Assembly (NCBI GenBank): GCA_003049465.1
Contig: PYSS01000010.1
Span: 124,001-188,000 of the forward strand
Origin: Magnaporthiopsis rhizophila
Taxonomy: Eukaryota > Ascomycota > Sordariomycetes > Magnaporthales > Magnaporthaceae
Direction: 5' to 3'
Length of the DNA: 64,000 nt
Every line of letters begins with the position of its first letter. The first letter of the stretch is position 1. The position numbers and the translations under genes are program-made. The notes below the pieces were generated by a model. The model was not told the DNA's origin and made no database searches. It saw nothing but the letters and a program-made list of their open reading frames with translations. Shown here one piece after another: positions 52,734 to 63,128 of this stretch.

Positions 52734-53825
52734 ATGGCGGCTAAGAGCGAGCCAGTAGGCCCCATCGGCTTGATTTCGCTCGTCTTGAGCGTTCTCTTGT
52801 ACATCCTGGCGGTGCTGAACCTGATAGCACTCTGGGGCGGCACCATCACCACGATCCGCATGGCGCCCGTCGAGATCAAGGACATTCTGGGCAGTCTCCG
52901 CCAGCAGATATGCGAAGAGAGGTGGGCCCTCCGCCAGCAGCGCAAGGAGCTGAGGGCCAAGCTCGACGCCGCCCGCCTCCGCCGCCACCGCACCCCGGCC
53001 CACCATGAAGCCGACTCCATCAAGGCCGACGACAATTACAGCAGCTACGGCTTGTCGGACAAGACAAACAGCACCGATCTCGAGCTGCTCCGGCTCAGCC
53101 TGTCGGAGCACACCCTGACGCTTCACCAGCAGAATCTGCGAGATTTGTGGCAACAGTTCAAGGCGCTGGAGCGGCCGTTCCTAGTGGCGTCGGGCCGGCG
53201 GGCCGAAGCGATGCGGCGCGGAGACGGGTGGACGGACAAGAACCTCACCGACGACGAGGCGCGGGCGGACATGGAGGCGCACGGCGAGGCGGGAAGCTTC
53301 GCGAGCTGGACGGCGCTGTACCGGTGCAACTTTGGCGGCAGGTTCTTGTGGTGGCGCACCAAGGGCGACGTGCGCCGGCTGGCCGACAAGGTCTCGCGCC
53401 TGATGATGATGCGCACCGAGCGCGAGGTGTCGCATATCCGCATGATGGTCAAAGGGATCGTGGAGCAGGGTTCCTCCTCTAGCTATGGTGGCGGCCAAGG
53501 TACGGGAACACAGGAAAGCAACCTCGACGGGGCCACCCTCAGTCCTCTGCCGTCTTCGAGGAGCCGCAGCATCAGCAGCGAAGATGAAGAAACCCAGGAC
53601 TCGTCGGCAAAGGCAGCGGTCGACGCAGGCAGTTCCGAAGTCCAGCGACAGAGCAGCATCGTGTCGGAGTGGAGGGAGAGACCTTTTCAGGCGAGGCAGG
53701 CCAGAAACCCACGATCCCCACCGAGAGTGGTCCACATAAGAAGCAGCCGAGGTGGCCGTCGGATAGAGTACATGGTGAGGCCGAGGCCAGGCGGCGGTGC
53801 GGTGAGAGTGGAAGAGCACGAGTAG
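52734..53825 (+). CDS. Uncharacterised membrane-anchored protein
   Basis: Intronless, 363 aa from the ATG at 52734 (GAAA-ATGG); an in-frame ATG at 52632 adds only basic residues. One membrane helix (about residues 10-34, GLISLVLSVLLYILAVLNLIALW) near the N-terminus. A charged helical segment (EERWALRQQRKELRAKLDAA) and a conserved-looking domain follow. That domain has TLTLHQQNLRDLWQQFKAL, FASWTALYRCNFGGRFLWWR and KGDVRRLADKVSRLMMMRTE. The last third is Ser/Arg-rich and disordered. I do not recognise a named family. It is probably an integral or signal-anchored protein of an internal membrane. Confidence 0.68.
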   Translation: MAAKSEPVGPIGLISLVLSVLLYILAVLNLIALWGGTITTIRMAPVEIKDILGSLRQQICEERWALRQQRKELRAKLDAARLRRHRTPAHHEADSIKADDNYSSYGLSDKTNSTDLELLRLSLSEHTLTLHQQNLRDLWQQFKALERPFLVASGRRAEAMRRGDGWTDKNLTDDEARADMEAHGEAGSFASWTALYRCNFGGRFLWWRTKGDVRRLADKVSRLMMMRTEREVSHIRMMVKGIVEQGSSSSYGGGQGTGTQESNLDGATLSPLPSSRSRSISSEDEETQDSSAKAAVDAGSSEVQRQSSIVSEWRERPFQARQARNPRSPPRVVHIRSSRGGRRIEYMVRPRPGGGAVRVEEHE

Positions 53826-55132
53826 ACCTTGTCTCCTAGCTATACCCCGAAGTCCGAATCCGAGACGAGAAACAAATCAAACGGATTTGATTAAGGCGAG
53901 TGTCAGCGTCAGCCCCAGTGTTGGTACATACGAGGCGACCAATGACCTGGGTTGGTCAGCCCCCAGTGGGATCCTACGGTAGCCGAAGATCCGGCAATGG
54001 CGGTCGGTCGCGCGCTTGTCGATCGGGCTGCCAATTCCTTCCATGGGCAGCGCGTCTACTGGGGCTTGGCGATTCGATCGAGATTCGATGGGTTACCACC
54101 CGCCTGGCCTGGAAAAGCAAGGGAAAAAAAATGCACGCACGAGCCCAGCACAGATAATGGAGGGGCTATTTTAGCACGTGTGAGGTGAGCTGACGTGCTG
54201 CAGCAACGCCGCTAGCTGCCTGGCCCCAGAAGGGGGCGTGGCGGTGTCGCTACGCCAACAGCGGGAAGGTGCAGTCGGCGGCGCTTAGAGCGCTCAAAAT
54301 AGGTGTGCCCAACGTGGCTCGGCATTAGCCCCGTCTCCCCGCCCAGGCTGGCGCAAGGCGATGGAGGCCATCGCCTTTGTCGTGGACATTCCATTGAGGC
54401 CCGGAACGCTGTATCCATCTGTCAGCCAGCTAGACAATACCCATCCATCGATACGCTCCGTCCTCTGAACTCTCTAGAATATACGCTAACGTGATGGGCA
54501 CAACCCTGTCCTAACTCTGACAGTACGCATCTATTGGCCAAGCTTTACGAGATGGAAACTCGCCGTGGAATGCTAGCTGCTGGGAATATTCTCGAGTTGG
54601 GGGCTAGTCCCAGCATCGGAATGTGAAAACATCCACACCACGCCGCCGACAGATCCTGTTTGCGGCTGCCTTGGGGGCTGAGACCGGGGGTTGGGGAACC
54701 CCTGCAGCACGTGGTGGCCAACGAGAGGAGCAGCAAAGGCTGAAGCCCCCAATTTCTTTGTTCCTATTTTTGGGATTGAGTCGGAGTGTGGGCTACCCGA
54801 CCACGCCTCCTCACAGTGGGGGGGCTCTGCTAGCCACAGTTGGTATCGAGATGCGTCAAGCCCGAGTATCATCTCGGATGTCGGGTCGTAGTGGTGTGCA
54901 GGATGAGAACACCACCGGCTGGGTTATAAAAGCGACTGTTTCCTGCTTGGAGTCTGGCTGCTGTTATCTGGTCCTCACCACCATCCCCATCGGTGTCAAA
55001 GCCCTACCATTGCGACCCAGCAACAAACATCTTGACTTGCGGTGATAACAAGCCAACCGCCCATCTCCATCAGGGAATAAACTGCATCTTCCAATAATAC
55101 ATTCCTCCACCCAACAAAGCCATCTCGCAAAG
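53826..55132. other. Intergenic region with TATA box near its right end
   Basis: No supported ORF; several short frames only. Confidence 0.45.
54925..54932 (+). promoter_or_regulatory. TATA box (TATAAAAG)
   Basis: Lies about 200 bp upstream of the cupredoxin ATG. Confidence 0.45.
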
Positions 55133-55846
55133 ATGCTTTCTCTGTGCAAGGTCCTCGTCGCCTCGACGCTGGCTCTGCAGGCGGCAGCCAAGACGGTGCG
55201 CATCGACGTCGGCAACGGCGGCCTCCGCTTCAGCCCCAACGTGACCAAGGCCGACAAGGGCGACGTGCTCGAGTTCCACTTCTTCGCCGTCAACCACAGC
55301 GTCGTCGAGGGCCGCTTCGACGCCCCCTGCCAGCCGGCGGAGGAATCCCCCGTCTTCTCGGGCTTCACGGGTCCCATCGCGGCCGGCCAGGAAGGGCCCA
55401 ACGTGTTCCAGGTCACGGTCAACGACACCAAGCCGCTCGTCTTCTACTGCTCGCAGAACACGGGCTTCCACTGCGCCAGGGGCATGTACGCCGTCGTCAA
55501 CCCGGGCCAGAGGTCGCAGAGCATCGAGGGCTACGGCGCGGGCATCCGCGGCAACGTCACGGCCAGGTCGCCGGTCGGCGGGCCCCGCGGCGGCGTCTTC
55601 AGGGCGAGGGCCGGCGGCAACTCCACCATCATCACGACCTCGACCACGGCCACTGCGCCGCCGGCGCCCACCGACGCTACCAGCACCAGCACCACCGACG
55701 GCGGGGCCGGTGCGACGACCACTCCTCCCGCGGGCGGCGCCGGCAACACCCCGCAGACCACCTCGAAGCCCGGTGCCGGCGCGAACTTCCAGGCTCCGGT
55801 CGGCGGACTGATGGGTGCTATCCTGGCGGCGGCGCTGATGCTGTAA
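55133..55846 (+). CDS. GPI-anchored plastocyanin-like cupredoxin
   Basis: Intronless, 237 aa. Signal peptide at residues 1-19 (ALQAAA). The cupredoxin domain (~20-128) begins VRIDVGNGGLRFSPN. Possible copper ligands are His in FFAVNHSVVE, Cys in VFYCSQNTGFHC, the nearby His, and Met in ARGMYAVVNP, the type-1 arrangement H..C..H..M. A Thr/Ser/Pro-rich stalk follows. The end (GGLMGAILAAALML) is a hydrophobic GPI signal. Fungal cupredoxins of this type are cell-surface proteins; redox or wall functions are proposed. Electron-transfer activity is inferred from the ligands only. Confidence 0.88.
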   Translation: MLSLCKVLVASTLALQAAAKTVRIDVGNGGLRFSPNVTKADKGDVLEFHFFAVNHSVVEGRFDAPCQPAEESPVFSGFTGPIAAGQEGPNVFQVTVNDTKPLVFYCSQNTGFHCARGMYAVVNPGQRSQSIEGYGAGIRGNVTARSPVGGPRGGVFRARAGGNSTIITTSTTATAPPAPTDATSTSTTDGGAGATTTPPAGGAGNTPQTTSKPGAGANFQAPVGGLMGAILAAALML

Positions 55847-56552
55847 ATGCCTCGGCAGGAGCTGCTTTTCTTTTGTAAAGAAGTAAACGAGTAATCGGCA
55901 TGCTGTGTCCAATCACGGCGCTGTTCGGGCCAAAGGGAGCAGGGGCATTTGGACCCCCTCAGAAAATGGGCGAGACTATGGGCTGCTGCATAGACAACGC
56001 GGCGTTTGGGTTCCGGAATTGGTTAATTTTAATGGATGCGCTCGGTTTGGGGCGTTGGTGTTAGGCATGGTCGATCGCGTTAAATCCGTATCATTACAAG
56101 ATTAAAATTAACACATTAAAGTGCGATTTTGCTACCGGAATGGAAATTGGCAGTTGATCAATCTGGCAGCCCGTGTTTTAGTTGCGGGCCGGATTCAATT
56201 GATGCCGTCATGGTCTTGGCCCACAGCCAGCGCCCCATATCTTTTCAAGCGGGAAAGCCTCGGCATTGTGGGTGTTCGTCATCCCGCGCCGGCTCTATTG
56301 ATTCTGGCTGTGCTTTTGCCTGCTGTCAACAAACACCCAAAACCCTTTTGGATAGACCAATGTCGTTCTGTTAGACTCTGTGAATCATACGGATCGTTTC
56401 ACTTTTGCGCTACTCTCCGTTCCGGTCCCCTTTGAAAGCGCTCAATGGGTTGCCATGCGCCGTCCGCCGCTGCGGCCCCGCTGCGAGTTTTGCGATTTCC
56501 CCTCACGCCCAGCCCAAGCCGCCGCCCTCCCCTCAAGCATCAGCGCCGTCGC
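55847..56552. other. Intergenic region
   Basis: AT-rich around 56020-56120. An in-frame ATG at 56445 precedes the chosen AFG1 start. Confidence 0.45.
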
Positions 56553-58436
56553 ATGCTTTGCACGAGATGCTTCCGAACGACCGCCGGCGCCGCCATCCCT
56601 GCTGCCACCTTTTCGGCCGCCAGCTTCTGGCCCGCAAGACCTGTACCACTTGCGCCCGCGCCGAGACCCCTGAGAAGCCCGCCGCCAAAGTCACTTCTCC
56701 ATACTGCTAGGCGGCCTGCCTCGCGGATTGTTCTTCCTGCGGTATTCTATGCGGGCCAGAGGAGACGGGCGAGCAGTAGCAGCGTGGCCGCGTCTACGGT
56801 CGAAAATGGTGCGCCTGTCTTGCTTCACCGCGCTTGCGCTGCCCCTCCTCAAGAGCCCCTGACTAATGACACTCTTGACGCACACAGTCAACAAGGATGA
56901 CATAGGTCCAATGCAGGAGTACGACCGCCGGGTCTACGAGGGGCTGTTGCGCGACGATGAACACCAACGAGGTATGTGTGCTTGGGTCCTCTGCTCGCCG
57001 CCCTTCTCTCCCTCCGCAGACCCTGATCTTCTTCTCCTCCAGGCATAATAGGCAGTCTTCAGCATCTCCACGACGAACTGCGCCACTACAGCGCCCGACC
57101 AGTTGAGCACCCGTCCCTCGCTTCACTCCTGGAACCGCCCAGGAAGTCTATCTTCGGCAGCCTCTTCGGGGGCGGTGGCGGCAAGAGGGCGGCGCTCAAG
57201 GACATACCCGCGGATCTGCCGCGCGGACTGTATCTCCACGGCGACGTAGGCTCGGGCAAGACGATGCTGATGGACCTCTTTTACGACACGCTCCCGGCCA
57301 ACGTGAGGTCCAAGACGCGCATCCATTTCCACAACTTCATGCAGGACGTGCACAAGAGGCTGCACAAGATGAAGATGCAGCACGGCAACGACATTGACGC
57401 CGTGCCCTTTGTGGCGGCCGACATCGCGCAGCAGGGCAACGTCCTGTGCTTCGACGAGTTCCAGTGCACCGACGTGGCCGACGCCATGATCCTGCGGCGG
57501 CTGCTCGAGTCGCTCATGTCGCACGGCGTCGTGCTCGTCACCACGTCGAACCGCCACCCGGACGAGCTGTACAAGAACGGCGTCCAGCGCGAGTCGTTCA
57601 TCCCCGCCATACAGCTGCTCAAGAACCGGCTGCACGTCATCAACCTCGACTCGTCCACCGACTACCGTAAGATCCCGCGCCCGCCTTCGGGCGTCTACCA
57701 CTCGCCGCTCGACAGCCACGCGCACTCGCACGCCGAGAAGTGGTTCCGCTTCCTGGGCGACCCGGACGAGCCCGAGCCCCACCCGGAGATGCACACGGTC
57801 TGGGGCCGCAAGATCTACGTGCCCCGCGTCAGCGGCCGCGCCGCCTGGTTCACCTTTGACGAGCTGATCGGCCGCCCCACGGGCGCCGCCGACTACATCG
57901 AGCTGGTGCGCAACTACGACGCCTTTGTCGTCACCGACGTGCCGGGAATGACGTACCGCCAGCGAGACCTCGCCCGCCGCTTCATCACCTTTATAGACGC
58001 CGTCTACGAGGGGCAGGCGAAGCTGGTGCTGACCACGGCCGTGCCGCTCTCGGAGCTGTTTGTGTCGCGCCAGGAGATGCGCGAGTCCATGGCTGCCGCC
58101 GCCGCCGCGAAAAAGAAAGAGGAGGGGACGACGGCCGCTGGCGGTACAGACCAGCAGCAACAGGAAGACGTGCGACTGAGCGACGACGAGGTCGACGACG
58201 CCATGGGCCACATGATGGAGGACCTGGACAGCAACGTCGACAAGCTCAAGGCCGCCTCGGGCCTGTTCTCGGGCGACGAGGAGGCCTTCGCCTTTGCCCG
58301 CGCCCTCTCGCGCCTCAGCCACATGGGCATCCGCGAATGGGTCGAGCGCGGCATGGGACTCGAGAGCCAGGGCGGCAAGAAGGAGCGCGACACGTGGGCC
58401 AAGGTCCGCAGCAAGCAGATGGAGGACAGCATGTAG
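56553..58436 (+). CDS. AFG1-like mitochondrial AAA ATPase
   Basis: Three exons: 56553-56808, 56888-56971 and 57043-58436, introns 79 bp (weak donor GTGCGC) and 71 bp; product 577 aa. The first ~85 residues are Arg/Ser/Ala-rich, a mitochondrial presequence. The ATPase core has DIGPMQEYDRRVYEGLLRDD, Walker A as LHGDVGSGKTMLMDLF, Walker B as VLCFDEFQCTDVADAMIL and the sensor region VVLVTTSNRHPDELYKNG. AFG1/LACE1 proteins sit at the mitochondrial inner membrane and help to degrade or assemble cytochrome c oxidase subunits. The C-terminal half includes an acidic insert (QEDVRLSDDEVDDAMG). An in-frame ATG at 56445 would add 36 residues; I cannot decide from sequence alone. Confidence 0.9.
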
Positions 58437-59317
58437 GCCGTATGCGTCGGATTATTCTGGTTATGGACTCGTGTTTTCCTGGTTTGCTATCGCTATATAT
58501 TCGGCTCGAGCGACTTGATACTGCACATACCCCCTGTCGGTACATAACGGTTTGTTAGGTTTTTCTTGATTGCATGGTTATACTGATTTTTGGAAAAGCC
58601 CATCATCTGCTTACCTGTCTGGTTTGGTCGTCGATTGGCAAGACGTTTTGATACCCTCGTTTTTGCTGCCGACTTGTTATTAGATGTTTTCTAGGATATT
58701 ATATAAACCCGCGAAAAGATGGAGTCACTGTAGTCATTGCAACCTATTTGGTGTTTGAGGCGTTGGCGTGCACCGTCCCGGGATCATAAACGCCTAGTCA
58801 ATTATCCGACGAACACTCCATCACCACCACGGACGAAAACATCTCTTTGGCCTGCAGATCAGGCTAACTTAATGTACCTTGGTTCAAAGCGTTTGAATAA
58901 ATTTAACATTTGCGATCCCGCAAGGGTGCAGTTCCGCGTGGTTGGCCGGGCCGTCCACTGACGTTGTGTAATACGGCTGGAGAAATTCTGCCGGTGGAAA
59001 GATGGCAGTGAGTGGCGGGCATGAAACAGTAATTTTTCTTCCTTCTTTTTGAATGCAGCTTCTCAAATGGCCACTGCGCGAGCATTGGAATTGTCTCGGT
59101 TCCAGTTCGGCAGGATATACGACCCGGGGTTTTGCCAACATCGGCTAGCGGGCCATTCCACAAATTCCACCGTGGGCTTCAAATGTCCCTTCCTGTGCAC
59201 CTAGCACATACCATATATAACCAATCCTCCCATTTTTTGTTCCATGTATAAGCTCTGAGAGGTGAGAGTTTGGAATCATTCGTGAATCATTGTGAGGAAG
59301 ACGAGCAGACGCAACTC
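58437..59317. other. Intergenic region between convergent genes
   Basis: AT-rich; no supported ORF. Serves as 3' flank of both neighbours. Confidence 0.5.
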
Positions 59318-60214
59318 TTAGTAGATCCCAGGCAGCAGCGCCCACTTGACGTCCCTCTTGTACCTGGACCACGAATCGCGGTATTTGCGGCTCATGTAGG
59401 CGTCCAGCTCGACGGTGCTCCTGGTGCTAAAGGCCCAAGCGTTGAAGGCTGCGGTGAGGGCGCCGGGGATCCAGCCGCCGGCGGCCAGGGTAAAGCCAGT
59501 GCGCCACAGGGCGTAGCCGGTGTAGTTGATGTGGCGAGCGACGCTCCACAGGCCCTTGCGGCAGATGCGGCCCTTGTTCTCGGGCTTGGACTTGAAGCGG
59601 CGGCGCTGCACCTCCGAGACCAGCTCAAGGCCCATGCCGACGACGTACAGGCCCAGGCCGATGGCCATCTGCACGGGCACGTAGAACTTGCCGCCCAGCT
59701 TGGGGTGGTTCACGGGGATGAACGGCCCCGAGATGGAGGTGGAGGTGACGGCGGCGACGAGCAGCAGCGAATTGACGCTGTTGAATAAGCTGTTGAAGCC
59801 GGCCACGATGGCGGCGGCGGGCGGGCGGAGCTCCTCGAATGAGATGCCAGCGGCCCAGATGGACTGTTTGGCGGCGGCGCCGGCGGCCATGGCTAGCAGC
59901 ACTAGCCCAGGGCGGCTGAGGCGCAGGCGGTCGATGGCGACGATCCCTGTGCGGGCAACCGTGGTGACGACGGGGCGGGCGGCGGCGAGGCCCAGGCGGC
60001 CCAGCAGCGGGACGGACCAGGCGCCCGACACGAGCTGGTACTGCAGCGGCAGGTCGAGGGCGCGCAGGGCCACGAACAGGCCCGTGCCCGCGGGAGACGG
60101 CGTCTTGACGCCGCGCCGAATCAGCTCAAACGGCTGGGTGGTGGCATCGCTGCCCGACGAGGACGAGTACTTGCTGCTCCGTTTCGAGCTTGAGCTCGAG
60201 CTTGGTTTGGGCAT
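59318..60214 (-). CDS. DUF1295 / steroid-reductase-like integral membrane protein
   Basis: Intronless, 298 aa. A Ser-rich N-terminus precedes about five to six hydrophobic segments. The C-terminal part has KGRICRKGLWSVARHINYTG, then YALWRTGF, and ends DAYMSRKYRDSWSRYKRDV. This pattern (GLWxxxRHxNYxG, then a Y..Y...V end) is that of DUF1295 and isoprenylcysteine-methyltransferase or 5-alpha-reductase-like proteins. The fold acts on lipophilic substrates at the ER. The exact reaction is unknown. The length fits the family. Confidence 0.8.
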   Translation of the reverse strand: MPKPSSSSSSKRSSKYSSSSGSDATTQPFELIRRGVKTPSPAGTGLFVALRALDLPLQYQLVSGAWSVPLLGRLGLAAARPVVTTVARTGIVAIDRLRLSRPGLVLLAMAAGAAAKQSIWAAGISFEELRPPAAAIVAGFNSLFNSVNSLLLVAAVTSTSISGPFIPVNHPKLGGKFYVPVQMAIGLGLYVVGMGLELVSEVQRRRFKSKPENKGRICRKGLWSVARHINYTGYALWRTGFTLAAGGWIPGALTAAFNAWAFSTRSTVELDAYMSRKYRDSWSRYKRDVKWALLPGIY

Positions 60215-60770
60215 GGCGCGCGACTGGGACGAGCTGGTCGCCGGTCACGGTTCAGCGAGGAAGGTGAGGTCAGGCAGGGTTAACCGGGCGCGGGGGAAGA
60301 CAGACGGCAGGACATGCCCGCCTTTTAAACGGTCTGGCTGGTGCCATGGAAGAGTCGGTCGGCAGTGGAGGGGTCAACAGGGCTCGGGGGAAGAGCATGC
60401 ACAAACCAGGCTTCACGGATGGCTTCATGTGGAGACGATTGACGTGTCTGGGTGGGTTGGGAGAGGGGCGAATCAGGTGTCAGGGAACGCCGATAACTGT
60501 GCGGGAGACAGTGCGGACTGTGCTGCAGGGCGCACGCACCTCCGGCTGTCGAGGCGGCAACGTCACGCCTCACTCTGACAGCTCCGCGAGTCGCTGCTGG
60601 CTCCCGCGTCGTCTTGGCTTGGCCGTTCCGCCCTTTCTTCTCCACAGAGCCAGCCAGCTCCAGCTTCTCCAACCTTCTCCATCATCCCCATCCTGCATCC
60701 CATCAACTACCGCAAGCTTCGGGACGGAATCAGACCATAATCTTACGCCTTACACTTTCTGCTCCCAACC
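60215..60770. promoter_or_regulatory. Divergent intergenic region
   Basis: The 556 bp between the DUF1295 start and the aminopeptidase start. A CT-rich leader precedes the aminopeptidase ATG; no TATA box was found. Confidence 0.4.
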
Positions 60771-62039
60771 ATGAAGGCGTCAACGTCTATCCTAGCGCTG
60801 CTGCTGCCGGCCATCAGCGCGCGCTTCGTCCAGGAGACCGAAGCCGATCACGTTCAGCTGCACCCCGAGGTTGCCGAGGCTGAGAAGTTCCACATCGAGC
60901 TGGCTCCGGGCGACACGAGATGGGTGACTGAGGAGGAGAAGTGGGAGCTGCGCCGCGTACGTTTGCGTGTCTGACACAGATGACGCAGATGGACCAAGTG
61001 CTAACACGGGACAAACCCATAACAGAATGGCCAGCGCTTCATGGACATCACCGACACCCCCGAACTCGGCGCCCTCCGCACCCGCCGCACCGCTGTCTTC
61101 CCCAAGAAGCCCGTCCAGCAGGACGCCGTCAAGCCTCTTCTCAAGGACCTTGACAAGTCGCACATGAAGGCCCACCTCGAGAAGCTGACCAGCTTCCACA
61201 CGCGCTACTACAAGTCCGAGACGGGCCGCCAGTCATCCGAGTGGCTGCTGTCCGAGGTCAACAAGACCATCGCCGACGCCGGCGCCCACGCCCACGGCGT
61301 CCGCGTCGAGCACTTCAAGCACTCGTGGGGCCAGAACTCCATCATCGCCACCATTCCTGGGAAGTCCAAGTCCACCATCGTCGTCGGCGCCCACCAGGAC
61401 AGCATCAACCTGTGGCTGCCATCCATCCTGGCTGCGCCCGGCGCCGATGACGACGGCAGCGGCACCGTCACTATCCTCGAGGCGCTGCGTGTGCTTCTGC
61501 GGAGCGACGACTTCGTCAAGGGCAAGCTCCAGAACACGGTCGAGTTCCACTGGTACAGCGCTGAGGAGGGAGGCCTGCTGGGCAGCCAGGCCATATTCTC
61601 GGCCTACGAGAAGCAGAAGCGCGATGTCAAGGCCATGCTCCAGCAGGACATGACGGGCTTCGTCAAGCGCACCGTAGACGCCGGCAAGCCCGAGAGCGTG
61701 GGCGTCATAGTCGACTACGTCGACCCGGCCCTGACCGACTTCATCAAGAAGATCATCGTCGAGTACTGCGCCATCCCCTTCGTCGAGACCAAGTGCGGCT
61801 ACGCCTGCAGCGACCACGCGTCGGCGTCCAAGGCCGGCTACCCGTCCGCCTTCGTCATCGAGTCGGCCTTTGAGCTGTCCGACGACCACATCCACTCGAC
61901 CGAGGACCTCATCAAGTACCTCAGCTTCGACCACATGCTGCAGCACGCCCGCATGACGCTGGCCTTTGTCTACGAGCTGGCCTCGACCGACTTTGCCAAG
62001 CTTGAGGCTGCCGACGTCGACAGCATCGGCGAGCTGTAA
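60771..62039 (+). CDS. Secreted leucine aminopeptidase, family M28
   Basis: Two exons, 60771-60956 and 61026-62039, with a 69-bp intron (GTACGT...CAG); product 399 aa. Signal peptide about residues 1-17, then a propeptide up to about residue 90. Zinc ligands and catalytic residues: His in VVGAHQDS, Asp in GADDDGSG, Glu-Glu in YSAEEGGLLG, Asp in LQQDMTGF, and His in DDHIHSTED. Two conserved cysteines (EYCAIPFVETKCGYAC) support disulfides. M28A fungal aminopeptidases remove N-terminal hydrophobic residues from peptides outside the cell. The length is as expected. Confidence 0.93.
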
Positions 62040-62731
62040 ACAGCTTTTACTTGTTATCTCCTCTAACTCTTGGTTATAGACCGTGGAATAGCAGTTCTTA
62101 GATGAGCGTCGGTGCCTTTGCTAGACGGCTGACACAGTATTGGTTTTGAGAGCGCGAGGCAGCTCCCGGGGTCTTGACAGCACCATCCAATTCTCTGGGG
62201 CCTATGTGTATTTATCCACCGATATTTGAAAGTACTGGTACAAATTGAAAACCAACCTCCTAGTCCAGGCGCTGCCCTGTGGTGCCAATCCTGCCTTTAC
62301 GTGTTTATACGTACTCGTAGCACAGATAGCCGCCCTGAGTGTCCATGACGTCGGCTACAGTCGCGTCCGGGATGACGCCGAGCGAAGTCATGATGTGCGA
62401 CAGGGTGGTGACGTTTCCGGGGTCGCCGTTGGCTGCATCGGGAGTCACGGCCAGCGTCTCGGGCGTCGGCTTCCCCCACATCTTGGACTCGTCCTCAACG
62501 CCGCCGGGGTACTCGAGGAAGCCGACGGCCGGGTCCTGGGCGTTGGGCCCGCCCATTGCGGTCAGCCGGACGGCCGGGTCCCTGGCCTGCCAGTCCCACC
62601 ACATCTTGTCGACGAAGGCGTGGTGAAGCATGAAGATGGGGTCTCCTGGGGATGAGATTGGGTCACCGTTCTGGGATGCAAGGGTCGGTTAGTTGTTGTT
62701 TGGTCTCTTTTCTATTCTTGAGCGCGAAAGC

Positions 62732-62754
62732 AAAAAAAAAAAAAAAAAAAAAAA
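62732..62754. repeat. Poly(A) tract, 23 nt, in tyrosinase intron 3
   Basis: T-run in the sense orientation of the gene. Confidence 0.9.
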
Positions 62755-63093
62755 CGTCTGGGGGGGAAAAGAACTGACCATCATGGCAAGTGCTATATGC
62801 CCCGACAGGTGCGGCCCGCTGTAGACGCGCACCCACATGTCGTCGTACGTGTCCGGCTCGATGGCCGCGGCCACAAAGGCGGCGCCGCAGCCCACGCTCA
62901 AGGAGCTGGTGATGCTGCGGCTGACGCAGCGCGGCTCCGACTTGAAGCCCGGCCCGATGTTGATGGTGGCGTTGGCGAAGGGCCCATCGGGCACGCAGCT
63001 GCGTGGACCCTCGCCGTTGCCGCCGAAGCCGAGGGTGGCGTCGAAGACGGGCGAGCTGGGAAAGTTGCCTGCGTCCTGGGTCTCGTCCCGGTA

Positions 63094-63096
<3 letters not shown>

Positions 63097-63125
<29 letters not shown>
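63097..63125. repeat. Poly(A) tract, 29 nt, next to a splice acceptor in tyrosinase intron 2
   Basis: On the gene strand the intron ends T28-T-AG, so the homopolymer directly abuts the acceptor. Confidence 0.9.
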
Positions 63126-63128
<3 letters not shown>

